Shown here: positions 23,026 to 28,847 of the stretch, one piece after another
How positions within the stretch are numbered: position 1 is the first letter of the stretch
Layout of the letters: the number at the start of each line of letters is the position of its first letter
Translations under genes and position numbers: made by a program
Source of the DNA: a virus
Direction: 5' to 3' (one strand)
Virus record (IMG/VR): IMGVR_UViG_3300009494_000016
Location: 1-28,847 of that record
DNA length: 28,847 nucleotides
Notes under the pieces: generated by a model
The model's input: only the letters and a program-made list of their open reading frames with translations
Database searches by the model: none
Told to the model about the DNA's origin: nothing

Positions 23026-25709
23026 TATCCACAACTCCTAAAGGATCTCGACCGAACCGGATGTCTGCGCCGAGCCGGAGCAGACCCCAACAGTCGAAGG
23101 TGCTGACTATCTATTGTATGCTGAATCGGCTTTGATTGCAAGATCCCAGCCTTACCTTGTCGCATTTCTCTCATCCCACGATCCCTACTCGTCTCGAGCT
23201 GGGGCAGTACGCGTAGTTCAGAACCAACCGCCTCCAGGTGGTCCGAATAGAGTTTTCCGCGGTCATTCTCTTTCAGAGCCAGGCCCAGATCGGATCTAGC
23301 TGCTTTGATTCCCTCGCTGTTCATTTTGTTGAACAACTTCCCCGCGCTGACTGATCTGCCGTGTTGGGCAACGCCCGTCTCCAGCCGTACCGTTGCAGTC
23401 GACGCTGTCTGCTCGAGATGGCTCATTATGGTGTCCTCGGACTCCCATACGTTCCGATCAACCAGCCAGTGCTGTTGCGGGACAGCCTTCACGCGCGGGC
23501 GGAGCTGATCCTCCGTCACCGTCCTGGAGAGCTTACGTGTTGGATCACTAGGTGAGCCGAAGTCGGTCATACCTCTCCGGCTGACCTCTCCCATGCCGTT
23601 CTCGTTTCGGTACGGTCCCAACGCCTCCACAGCAGGGGTTTCTCTGATCTTGAGTTTGTAGTACGTCCGGGCTTCTTTCATCTTCCGCTGGCGGTCCAGT
23701 GTGCCAATCAGGCTCGTCGGTAGTGGTTCCATTACTTGTTTTGGAATCGTTACCTGTGGGCGCTCGCCCTTGGGTATCGGCGGCAGGTCCTCACTGTTCA
23801 GCTGGTACGGCACCTGTGGTGCAACCGGGGGTGGCTCTGGATACGACACCGGCTTGGCCATCTCGGTGGGCCGGATGATCCCAGTCTGCTTGTACATCTT
23901 TTGTTTTGGGAACTCCAACATGAAGTTCTTCATCGGTGGGTTGGTGTTGGCGTAGATCGCAGCTGCTGACCTGATCGCGCCCTTCTCGTAGTCGAATCCA
24001 CTGCCGAAGTCGGATACGTTACCCATGGGGAGCGAGGAGGCGTAGACACCACGGACTTGGTTGTACGCGCTTTGTTTCCTCCGTATTCCCTCTATGGGCG
24101 TGTACGGTAGGGTTGGTTGTGGCCGATCATCGCCTCTAAAGACAGAGCGAGCAGCACCCACTGCTAAAAGACCAATCAGGCCCAGCGCGGTTGCCTTTAC
24201 CGCCGTTGGGTGTTTTTCATACACCCCCTTGAACCTATCGAGTGCCTGCCCGGCTATCCTACCGACGTCGTCGGAGAACTCTGAGAGACCCAACACTCCG
24301 GGGCGGCCCCGATTCATCTGCGCCAGTATCTCTTCCGGCTTTAGCTGCATATTCGCCGTCGTCTGCAGCGCGTCCGCATCGAGCCTCCATATCTTCGCCA
24401 TCATCTGGCGTGCGCGCGGTAGTGTCTCTCTCGGCATATTCTGAGCGAATCGGTTGTAGATAAGTTGGCGTTCATACACCATCTGCTCAGCCACTGACGA
24501 GCTAGGCATGACCCGCTCGGCCATCTCGCGCGTAGAGGTCCTGCCGGGAATGTTGCGCAGCATCTCTTCGTGCTCAAGTCCCTCTCGGTACACTCGTGTC
24601 TTGAATGGATCGATGACGTCGTTGGTGATAGATACACCCCTACCGGACTGGATGTCCAGACGGTGCTGGGCAAAGCTCTTCTCGACGTTCTTGAACTTCA
24701 GCCACTCCTGGACGTTGCCCAGCCTCTGCAGGTAGCGGGATTCGTTTGTATCAAAGAGTGCGTCGAACTTAAGATTCCTGCCCTGCGCGCGGTGCATCTT
24801 CTCTGAAATCGTCAGGTTGTGCAGGAGCAGCTCACCCTCGATGACCGAGTCGGCGACCGTGGCGTGGGCCTCTGCGCCAACCACGCTCCCCATGCGGGCA
24901 AGGTTGAGTACGTTGACGTTGGTGCCGGTGTGGACGTCTGCGCCGAAGCCCTCGATGAGCCCACCGAACTTAGCCCCGCCCAACATGGCCTTGGTGGTGT
25001 CCATGAGGTCGAGCAGCATCGTGCGGTCGCCCCGCTTGGCAAGGGCGTGCCGTAGTCCGCCCTCGGCCTCATCGCCCAACCCGCGATAGACGTTCCACCA
25101 GTCGCCTACGTCTTGTGACTTGTACGCGCCCTGGATCAGCTCATTAACACTACTCGGCATCATCTTCAGGTCTTGGTAGTACTTGCTGGCGTACTCGGCG
25201 GTCCTACCGAGGGCTTGGTACGATTCGGGGTCACCCATGTAGGAGAGCGCAGAGGCTTCGAACTTTGTGTTCTGTATGAGCCCTATCCGGCCCTTCGCCG
25301 ACGTCAGGAACTCCTGTAGGAGCTGACCACCAGAGATCCGGGCAGTACCTGCGGCCTCGAGCTTCTCTACCTGTGGGAGGATGTGTTTTTCCGACCAGGG
25401 AGATATGTCTGCCAGCATCTGCTGGCGAGTGATCGTCCTGGTGGGTTGGGCTAGATCACCACGCATCAGGCGCGACATCGCCCTGGCTTCTTCCGCCGCC
25501 CCCGAGGGGATCGCTGCCGGTAGGGTGTAGCCGCCCTTGGATCCGATCAACCACTCACGGGAGCGTGTCACACTCCCCGTGGGGTCAAACTCCACTATCC
25601 CACCGGTCAACACAGGGTGTCTAAACCGATCGAGCCCGCCCGTCTCGACATCCATCACGACGAAGCCGCCGCGCATGGTCGATCTCACCCATTGTAGGCT
25701 CGGCTCCAC
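23025..25709 (-). CDS. Large protein with DnaQ-like exonuclease N-terminus and a membrane segment
   Basis: The 894-residue protein starts at GTG 25709, sharing a base with the preceding TAG (TAGTG); AAGG lies upstream. Residues 14-40 (GGFVVMDVETGGLD) carry the DEDD Exo I motif D20-x-E22. Residues 143-154 (GLIQNTKFEASA) match Exo II, but with Glu151 where Asp is usual. The expected Exo III site is HALAKRGDRT (221-230); the His and Thr are in register, but Arg stands at the usual Asp position and Asp is two residues later. Residues 503-522 (AVKATALGLIGLLAVGAARS) form a single transmembrane-like helix. The rest is a long proline-rich linker and helical C-terminus. It might be an active nuclease carried in the virion, or a structural protein on a former nuclease fold. 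I have not seen this fusion described. Confidence 0.7.
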   Translation of the reverse strand: MEPSLQWVRSTMRGGFVVMDVETGGLDRFRHPVLTGGIVEFDPTGSVTRSREWLIGSKGGYTLPAAIPSGAAEEARAMSRLMRGDLAQPTRTITRQQMLADISPWSEKHILPQVEKLEAAGTARISGGQLLQEFLTSAKGRIGLIQNTKFEASALSYMGDPESYQALGRTAEYASKYYQDLKMMPSSVNELIQGAYKSQDVGDWWNVYRGLGDEAEGGLRHALAKRGDRTMLLDLMDTTKAMLGGAKFGGLIEGFGADVHTGTNVNVLNLARMGSVVGAEAHATVADSVIEGELLLHNLTISEKMHRAQGRNLKFDALFDTNESRYLQRLGNVQEWLKFKNVEKSFAQHRLDIQSGRGVSITNDVIDPFKTRVYREGLEHEEMLRNIPGRTSTREMAERVMPSSSVAEQMVYERQLIYNRFAQNMPRETLPRARQMMAKIWRLDADALQTTANMQLKPEEILAQMNRGRPGVLGLSEFSDDVGRIAGQALDRFKGVYEKHPTAVKATALGLIGLLAVGAARSVFRGDDRPQPTLPYTPIEGIRRKQSAYNQVRGVYASSLPMGNVSDFGSGFDYEKGAIRSAAAIYANTNPPMKNFMLEFPKQKMYKQTGIIRPTEMAKPVSYPEPPPVAPQVPYQLNSEDLPPIPKGERPQVTIPKQVMEPLPTSLIGTLDRQRKMKEARTYYKLKIRETPAVEALGPYRNENGMGEVSRRGMTDFGSPSDPTRKLSRTVTEDQLRPRVKAVPQQHWLVDRNVWESEDTIMSHLEQTASTATVRLETGVAQHGRSVSAGKLFNKMNSEGIKAARSDLGLALKENDRGKLYSDHLEAVGSELRVLPQLETSRDRGMREMRQGKAGILQSKPIQHTIDSQHLRLLGSAPARRRHPVRSRSFRSCG

Positions 25710-26134
25710 TAGATCTTACCTTCCTTGGCAAGCCGTTTGTTCATCGCCGACGCCGCCTGGATCACAGGGGTGCAGGATCCGTAACGCTTCCCGTTACTAA
25801 TCTTCTTCGGCTCCTTCTTCCACCGTTCGGGATCCTCTACGGTCTCTTTGAGCTTCTCACTGACATCGTACAGCGGCAGCACCTCTGGGTCGTTCTTGTA
25901 CGCATCGCCGGGGTCACGCGCCAGGTTGCACAGGTCGGGGTTTGAATACCTCGTGCAGGTGTTGGCGCAGTTGATGATGGGACAACAGTAACCGATCTTG
26001 GCCACGATGGCATCGTTGCACCGATTGCACACTTCCTTCGACACCGGGACGGGTCCTCCGTATTTAGCCACGACGGCTTGGTGCGAACAGTACTGGACGT
26101 ACAGGTCACTCTTCTTTGACGATAAATTCGGCAT
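25709..26134 (-). CDS. Cys-rich small protein, unknown function
   Basis: The 141-residue protein has about ten Cys in the N-terminal 75 residues, including CNRCND, YCCPIINCANTC and CNLAR, consistent with one or two metal sites (Zn or Fe-S). The rest is charged, with EKLKETVEDPERWKKEP. The start ATG 26134 has AAGGAG 10 bases upstream and overlaps the preceding gene by 29 nt. The stop is shared with the next GTG. It is co-transcribed with the exonuclease-like gene. I do not recognise the family. Confidence 0.65.
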   Translation of the reverse strand: MPNLSSKKSDLYVQYCSHQAVVAKYGGPVPVSKEVCNRCNDAIVAKIGYCCPIINCANTCTRYSNPDLCNLARDPGDAYKNDPEVLPLYDVSEKLKETVEDPERWKKEPKKISNGKRYGSCTPVIQAASAMNKRLAKEGKI

Positions 26135-26819
26135 CTTCGATCTCTCCTTGTCGTTCGACTATAAGCTTACGTTTATCACGCATTTCCCGATTAAGATCCT
26201 CTATTCGTCTCGCATACTCTGCGGCGAGCGTAGAGGCATCCTTGGCCTCTCTGAGTTCGGCATGCTTGGCCTTATCGAGCCTAGTGGCGAGCATGGTCTC
26301 GCGCAGCTTTGCCCGTGCGATCCTCGCCTCCTTTAGGTGGCGGATCACCGGGTTGGGCTTTACGTCGTACATTGGCTCACCGTTATGATCGATCCCCCTC
26401 AGCACCCTCTCGACCCCCTTGGGGTTGTCGGAGTACTCACCGTGGAAGCGAGTCTCCATCGCCTCCCAGTTGACGAGCTCTCGTAGGATCGCTGCGTCTA
26501 CCGATTCTAGATCATCCACACCGAACTGCCTGCATAGCTTGTTGAACCGCCGATCCCCCACCATCTCCTCCCACGGACACGACGTACCCTCGGCGGGCTT
26601 CCTACCCATACGGATGAAAGGGCAGTCGCCACGGATCGGACACTCATCGTTACACGAGATCGGAGAGAACCGGGGTCCGGAGTCGGTGCGGACCAAGCAC
26701 AGCTCGAGCAGCTGCAGTTCTTCCAGTTCAAACTGCTCGTCGAACCCCATGGGGAGCACGAGGTGTTCCGATGGTGGATTCGTAGTGGTCTCGGAATTCT
26801 CGGTCTGATCTGAGCTCAT
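26106..26819 (-). CDS. Candidate terminase small subunit (Cys cluster plus coiled coil)
   Basis: The 237-residue protein has an acidic Thr/Ser-rich start. A Cys cluster follows at about residues 56-82 (SCNDECPIRGDCPFI...GTSCPWEE) with C-x-x-x-C-x-x-x-x-x-C spacing. Next is a Trp/Asp-rich middle, then MYDVKPNPVIRHLKEARIAR and a long charged coiled coil to the end. The 'NP-x-x-x-x-L...L' motif followed by a coiled coil is reminiscent of phage small terminases, and the gene lies upstream of terL, though not next to it. This is a weak assignment. The start is ATG 26819 with GGAG upstream, 92 nt inside the previous gene. Confidence 0.55.
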   Translation of the reverse strand: MSSDQTENSETTTNPPSEHLVLPMGFDEQFELEELQLLELCLVRTDSGPRFSPISCNDECPIRGDCPFIRMGRKPAEGTSCPWEEMVGDRRFNKLCRQFGVDDLESVDAAILRELVNWEAMETRFHGEYSDNPKGVERVLRGIDHNGEPMYDVKPNPVIRHLKEARIARAKLRETMLATRLDKAKHAELREAKDASTLAAEYARRIEDLNREMRDKRKLIVERQGEIEDAEFIVKEE

Positions 26820-27036
26820 GATGAAAAAGCTCCACTGCCTTTGTTAGAAACGAACAACCTCGATCGTATTTATGGTCGAAGAACTCCAACATCCTATACA
26901 GGTCGAGATTCCAATGCTGAATCAGCTCCATTGAGGGCTTACTTAGGACGGTGTGTACGTCATATCCAACCTCCCCTGGGGCGGTATTGGATGGCTGGTT
27001 TGTGCCACTCTGTAAGGACATATAGTACGCATCCAA
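26728..27036 (-). CDS. Small protein of unknown function overlapping the candidate small terminase
   Basis: The 102-residue protein starts at a TTG directly after the TAA of the previous gene, with GGAA about 9 bases upstream; an ATG five codons later is an alternative. The protein is acidic and aromatic-rich (MELIQHWNLDLYRMLEFFDH, FHHELRSDREFRDHYES), with no known motif. Its last 92 bases overlap the next gene in another frame, which is unusually long for this window and lowers confidence. Confidence 0.45.
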   Translation of the reverse strand: MDAYYMSLQSGTNQPSNTAPGEVGYDVHTVLSKPSMELIQHWNLDLYRMLEFFDHKYDRGCSFLTKAVELFHHELRSDREFRDHYESTIGTPRAPHGVRRAV

Positions 27037-27393
27037 TTAGGGTTGTTCCAGCAGCAGCATCCGCATGTGGTTCGTAATGATGTCTGATTCTAACTGATCC
27101 GCCCCCTCGAGGTCCTTCAGCAGCTCCCGCATCAGCTGTGCCGGGCCCGGCACGGCCACGCCCTCACCGACCCGCTTCTCTATCTCGGCCCGCACGAGCA
27201 GGAAGATCGTCTCGGCACAATCGGCGGGATCCTCCATATCATCGTCACACACAGAGTCGGCGAGTGCGTCGGCGACTATTCGTGCGTAGGCCTTCCAGTC
27301 ACGCATTGGACGCTTCTTAAACTTCTTTACAGATCGGCAGGAACCACCCGTCCTGCAGTGCCCCATAGGAGCATCACTAATGGGCGGCTTCAT
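27037..27393 (-). CDS. Small protein of unknown function carrying repeat copy A in its 5' part
   Basis: The 118-residue protein starts MKPPISDAPMGHCRTGG at ATG 27393, which overlaps the preceding TGA (ATGA). A second in-frame ATG (RPMRDWKAYARI, about 27306) just after repeat copy A is a credible alternative start. The C-terminal part is an acidic helical domain, DALADSVCDDDMEDPADCAE and AQLMRELLKDLEGADQLESD. No known motif is seen. Confidence 0.55.
   Translation of the reverse strand: MKPPISDAPMGHCRTGGSCRSVKKFKKRPMRDWKAYARIVADALADSVCDDDMEDPADCAETIFLLVRAEIEKRVGEGVAVPGPAQLMRELLKDLEGADQLESDIITNHMRMLLLEQP
27308..27366 (-). repeat. Short repeat, copy A
   Basis: On the minus strand it shows stem GCAGGA, loop with GGACGG overlap and GGTGGT, stem TCCTGC, then CGATCTGTAAAGAAGTTTA and AGCGTCC. 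Bases from TGCCGATCTG to GCGTCCAA match copy B with two differences. It lies within the 5' part of the 118-residue gene. Confidence 0.65.
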
Positions 27394-27680
27394 CGTTGCT
27401 CCAGTGGTCGTCTCAGCCTTCCCGTCCAGTACCCGCGGGGCGGCTTGTCTATCTCGTAGGCCCTGCACCAATTTGCGATCGTGACGTCGGTGACGCCGAA
27501 CATCTCGGCCAGTTTCTTCGACGGGTGGTCCCACACGAGCAGTTCTAGCTCTTCCCGTGTTGGTCGCTCGGCGATCCGCTGATCCTTCTTCGCACACTCC
27601 TGGCTACAGTACTTGGTCCGGGTAGGACGGTAGCATCCCTCTCGGTTACAGGTAAAGTACTCAGGTTCCTTTGGACGCAT
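27390..27680 (-). CDS. Zinc-finger/HTH DNA-binding protein
   Basis: The 96-residue protein has an N-terminal Cys4 site (TCNREGC and KYCSQECAKK, about residues 9-30), probably one zinc. An HTH follows in the well-known phage pattern REELELLVWDHPSKKLAEMF, GVTDVTIANWCRAYEIDKPP, RGYW. That pattern is common in HNH endonucleases and small DNA-binding proteins of phages; no nuclease motif is present here, so it is a regulator or nuclease remnant. ATG 27680 is inside repeat copy B, with AAGGAAG 6 bases upstream. The stop overlaps the next ATG (ATGA). Its place at the head of a small-gene operon suits an early regulator. Confidence 0.8.
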   Translation of the reverse strand: MRPKEPEYFTCNREGCYRPTRTKYCSQECAKKDQRIAERPTREELELLVWDHPSKKLAEMFGVTDVTIANWCRAYEIDKPPRGYWTGRLRRPLEQR

Positions 27681-27729
27681 CTTAAACTTCCTTACAGATC
27701 GGCACAGACCATCCGTCCAATCCTGCCCA
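27673..27729 (-). repeat. Short repeat, copy B (leader of the zinc/HTH gene)
   Basis: It shows GGACGGATGGTC, then CTGTGCCGATCTGTAAGGAA, then GTTTAAGATGCGTCC. The ATG of the zinc/HTH gene lies 7 bases before the end of the repeat, so the SD and start codon are part of it. The GGACG in the loop can pair with the CGTCC after the start codon. Confidence 0.65.
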
Positions 27730-27799
27730 GTTTGAACAGTTTGAAGAAGCGGTGATTAGATGGCTGGTTGCGCGTTCGGTTGATAGGTTTCCTCCTCAT
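27692..27799 (-). CDS. Possible 35-residue basic peptide
   Basis: An ATG overlaps the upstream TGA (ATGA) and opens a short frame starting MRRKPINRTRNQPSNHR, ending GRMVCADL inside repeat B. The composition is basic. An AGGAGG lies inside, not before, the frame, so initiation would depend on coupling. The region 27681-27795 is otherwise non-coding apart from repeat B. Confidence 0.25.
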   Translation of the reverse strand: MRRKPINRTRNQPSNHRFFKLFKLGRIGRMVCADL

Positions 27800-28113
27800 C
27801 CAACCAGCAGGTCTGGATCGTCATTAACGATGATCATCGACGGCCCCAGCCGGGCTAGGTCGACAATCGTATCGGACATCATCACATCGTCCTTAGTTGC
27901 CTCGTAGGCCGCTTCTGTTACAAACACCACATCAACGGTCAGTCGGTGCGCGCGGATCATAAGGTTATGGGGGCACATACAGATGAATACATCCGTGGTG
28001 GTCTCGACGTAGTCGGGGTAGTAGTTGACGACCGCGCCCTTGCTCTCTTCGATGATGTTGCGCGTTACCGTCAACGCCTCCTCTGGTGTCTGCGCGACCA
28101 CGGCGATTATCAT
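27796..28113 (-). CDS. Small protein of unknown function, alpha/beta
   Basis: The 105-residue protein starts MIIAVVAQTPEEALTV and has alternating hydrophobic strands and helices (DVFICMCPHNLM, LTVDVVFVTEAAYE, GPSMIIVNDDPDLLVG), suggesting a small Rossmann-like or similar alpha/beta fold. It lacks a P-loop. A strong SD, AAGGAG, lies 6 bases before ATG 28113. The start overlaps the stop of the 24-residue peptide (ATGA). The function is unknown. Confidence 0.7.
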   Translation of the reverse strand: MIIAVVAQTPEEALTVTRNIIEESKGAVVNYYPDYVETTTDVFICMCPHNLMIRAHRLTVDVVFVTEAAYEATKDDVMMSDTIVDLARLGPSMIIVNDDPDLLVG

Positions 28114-28184
28114 TGGACGCTCCTTACGTATCCCTGCCTAATGGCGCACGACCATCCGTCCTCGGCGCCCACCAAACGAAGCAA
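28110..28184 (-). CDS. Likely 24-residue peptide gene within repeat copy C
   Basis: TTG at 28184 follows directly after the upstream TGA, with AAGGAGG ending 8 bases before it. The frame encodes LRLVGAEDGWSCAIRQGYVR then SVQ and ends in TGA, overlapping the next gene's ATG by four bases (ATGA). The coupling at both ends and the strong SD argue it is translated. The DGW-x-x-A/P core recurs in the other repeat copies. Confidence 0.5.
   Translation of the reverse strand: MLRLVGAEDGWSCAIRQGYVRSVQ
28115..28171 (-). repeat. Short repeat, copy C
   Basis: It shows GGCGC...GCGCC as stem with GGACGGATGGTC inside, then ATTAGGCAGGG, then AAGGAGCGTCC just before the next ATG. The stem bases differ from copies A and B but still pair. 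It shares ATTAGGCAG with copy D. Confidence 0.6.
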
Positions 28185-28382
28185 TCATAACTCCTCCTTG
28201 AGTTGGGTGAAGAACCTTATGAGGTCGTTACAATCCGTCCTCGTCAGCGGAAGGTCGCGCAGGGAGCAGACCGAGTAGATGTGGGCGGCAGGCCCCGAGG
28301 GCGGCGTCAGGTGGAGGTCGAGGTGGATCTGCTCGGCGTCTACCCGTAACGCAACCCACTTTGTCAGTACGGATAACTTCAC
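28185..28382 (-). CDS. Small protein of unknown function
   Basis: The 65-residue protein starts at GTG 28382, overlapping the previous TGA (GTGA), which I prefer to the longer frame that would overlap the upstream gene by 91 nt. It has a strand-rich start (KLSVLTKWVALRVDAEQIHL) and a helical end (TDCNDLIRFFTQLKEEL). It is a plausible small alpha/beta domain. No family is recognised. Confidence 0.6.
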   Translation of the reverse strand: MKLSVLTKWVALRVDAEQIHLDLHLTPPSGPAAHIYSVCSLRDLPLTRTDCNDLIRFFTQLKEEL

Positions 28383-28567
28383 CTGTACCACCGAATTACA
28401 ACAGTAAAGACGCCCATCGACAGCGTGAACACCACGACGATCGTCGTCAGCCACACGAAACAGAACCACTCGGGGTCGACCTGTCGGGCCACTACGTACG
28501 AGCCAACCATGACCAGTGCGAGATAGGCATAGCCGAGTAGGGCGATAAATGGAGAATCATCATCCAT
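28379..28567 (-). CDS. Small membrane protein with two predicted helices
   Basis: The 62-residue protein starts MDDDSPFIALL. It has two hydrophobic helices, FIALLGYAYLALVMVGSYVV (about 7-26) and WFCFVWLTTIVVVFTLSMGV (about 34-53), ending in basic VVIRWYR, so probably both ends lie in the cytoplasm or lumen depending on charge. The ATG starts about 6 bases after the predicted -10, so its mRNA would be leaderless or nearly so. An early membrane peptide of this kind may act in host takeover or lysis control; this is speculation. Confidence 0.6.
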   Translation of the reverse strand: MDDDSPFIALLGYAYLALVMVGSYVVARQVDPEWFCFVWLTTIVVVFTLSMGVFTVVIRWYR

Positions 28568-28571
28568 ACGT

Positions 28572-28601
28572 CTAGTATAGCATACTAGGGAGGTGTGTCA
28601 A
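28572..28601 (-). promoter_or_regulatory. Strong sigma70-like promoter with palindromic operator over the -10
   Basis: On the minus strand TTGACA and TATACT are separated by 16 bases. The 17-base sequence CTAGTATGCTATACTAG (28572-28588) is a perfect 7-3-7 inverted repeat that covers the -10. It would suit repression by a dimeric regulator. It is the only strong promoter at the head of the small-gene run. Confidence 0.8.
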
Positions 28602-28789
28602 CAGTGGGTTTGTTTGGACGCTTCGTAGGCTTCTCTGCCTAATGGCAGGAACCATCTGCTCGCTCTGAGCGAGTCGTCCTGGGTGCCCCATAGGGGAGGG
28701 GTGGGGGATTCGTATGTTTGTTTCCTAGGTAAAGTCGAAAATCTCATATAAAAATTTTTACAGATGCCGAAGCTCATCGGGTACCCCAA
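28598..28789 (-). CDS. Possible small protein ending in the repeat-encoded peptide
   Basis: The frame of up to 63 codons starts at TTG 28789 or an internal ATG (MSFGICKNF or MRFSTLPRK). It ends with LWGTQDD...SRWFLPLGREAYEASKQTHC. The tail shares the W-F-L-P and Y-x-x-S-x-Q pattern with the peptide in repeat C. No good SD is visible. The stop lies at the -35 of the next promoter. Confidence 0.35.
   Translation of the reverse strand: MGYPMSFGICKNFYMRFSTLPRKQTYESPTPPLWGTQDDSLRASRWFLPLGREAYEASKQTHC
28616..28690 (-). repeat. Short repeat, copy D
   Basis: It shows CAGGACGA, an inserted 7-base hairpin (CTCGCTC with GAGCGAG), then ATGGTTCCTG, giving stem CAGGA/TCCTG. It continues with CCATTAGGCAG as in copy C, then AGCGTCCAAAC. 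It ends 15 bases before the -35 of the strong promoter, so it lies at the 3' end of the upstream frame. Confidence 0.6.
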
Positions 28790-28847
28790 GGAGCCAGTAT
28801 TGGATGGATGTCTCTTGGCGATCTGTGGGGTAGTGGGGTCGGCATCC

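Noticed and set aside
27037-27597. The longer 186-residue version of the 118-residue gene
   Set aside because: The first 68 codons run inside the zinc/HTH gene in another frame. The ATGA overlap at 27390-27393 marks the true start.
28138-28188. 16-codon ATG frame (MIASFGGRRGRMVVRH) overlapping the 28185 stop
   Set aside because: It is in a different frame from the peptide conserved among repeat copies. The AAGGAGG SD is only about 2 bases from this ATG but 8 from the TTG of the 24-residue frame, which also couples to the next gene.
1-28847. tRNA genes, CRISPR arrays, transposase or integrase genes, attachment sites
   Set aside because: I saw no cloverleaf-like segments, regularly spaced repeats, or recombinase motifs on either strand. 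This is inspection by eye; tRNAscan-SE and CRISPR finders would be decisive.

Overview
The window is a stretch of a tailed bacteriophage with a contractile tail (myovirus morphology). Every well-supported gene is on the minus strand, so the text below reads from the right end (high coordinates) to the left. The evidence is a complete head and tail morphogenesis block: large terminase, portal, protease/scaffold, major capsid protein, neck genes, tail sheath and tail tube. Genes are tightly packed with 1-4 nt start/stop overlaps (TAATG, ATGA, TAGTG, GTGA) and strong Shine-Dalgarno sequences. The host cannot be read from the sequence. The strong SDs, sigma70-like promoters and the style of the tube protein would fit a large myovirus of a bacterium, perhaps Gram-positive, but that is inference.

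Right end (about 25.7-28.8 kb): a run of small early-looking or accessory genes. It starts at a strong sigma70-like promoter with a palindrome over its -10 (28572-28601). It includes a two-helix membrane peptide, a zinc/HTH DNA-binding protein, Cys-rich proteins and a candidate small terminase. Four copies of a short repeat (27308-28690) lie at gene boundaries; they carry a conserved GGACG/CGTCC pairing and a peptide of the type DGW-x-x-P. Next come a large protein with a DnaQ-like exonuclease N-terminus and a membrane segment (23.0-25.7 kb), four Gly/Ala-rich hydrophobic proteins (20.5-23.0 kb) and the large terminase (17.4-20.5 kb). The terminase gene carries a 431-residue LAGLIDADG intein placed just before the Walker B strand.

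Middle (8.6-17.4 kb): a helical protein of unknown function, the portal, a promoter, a small basic protein, a 772-residue protein that looks like a fused maturation protease and scaffold, a probable capsid accessory protein, and the major capsid protein followed by a hairpin. Left (1-8.6 kb): a series of neck/connector candidates (one with Big_5-type Ig-like domains, one with a DnaJ-like zinc ribbon), the tail sheath, the tail tube, a tube paralogue and the start of another virion gene.

The most notable system is the tail tube gene (1115-3273). It is broken into four exons of 177, 19, 128 and 249 nt by three group I introns of 207, 1069 and 310 nt. I could place the splice sites from P1 helices with the U.G wobble and from conserved P3/P4/P7 elements. 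The second exon is a 19-nt microexon supplying the conserved motif KRGIAG. The middle intron carries a LAGLIDADG homing endonuclease nested between the two strands of P7. Spliced, the gene gives a continuous 190-residue tube protein. With the terminase intein, the morphogenesis block carries four self-splicing elements in two essential genes.
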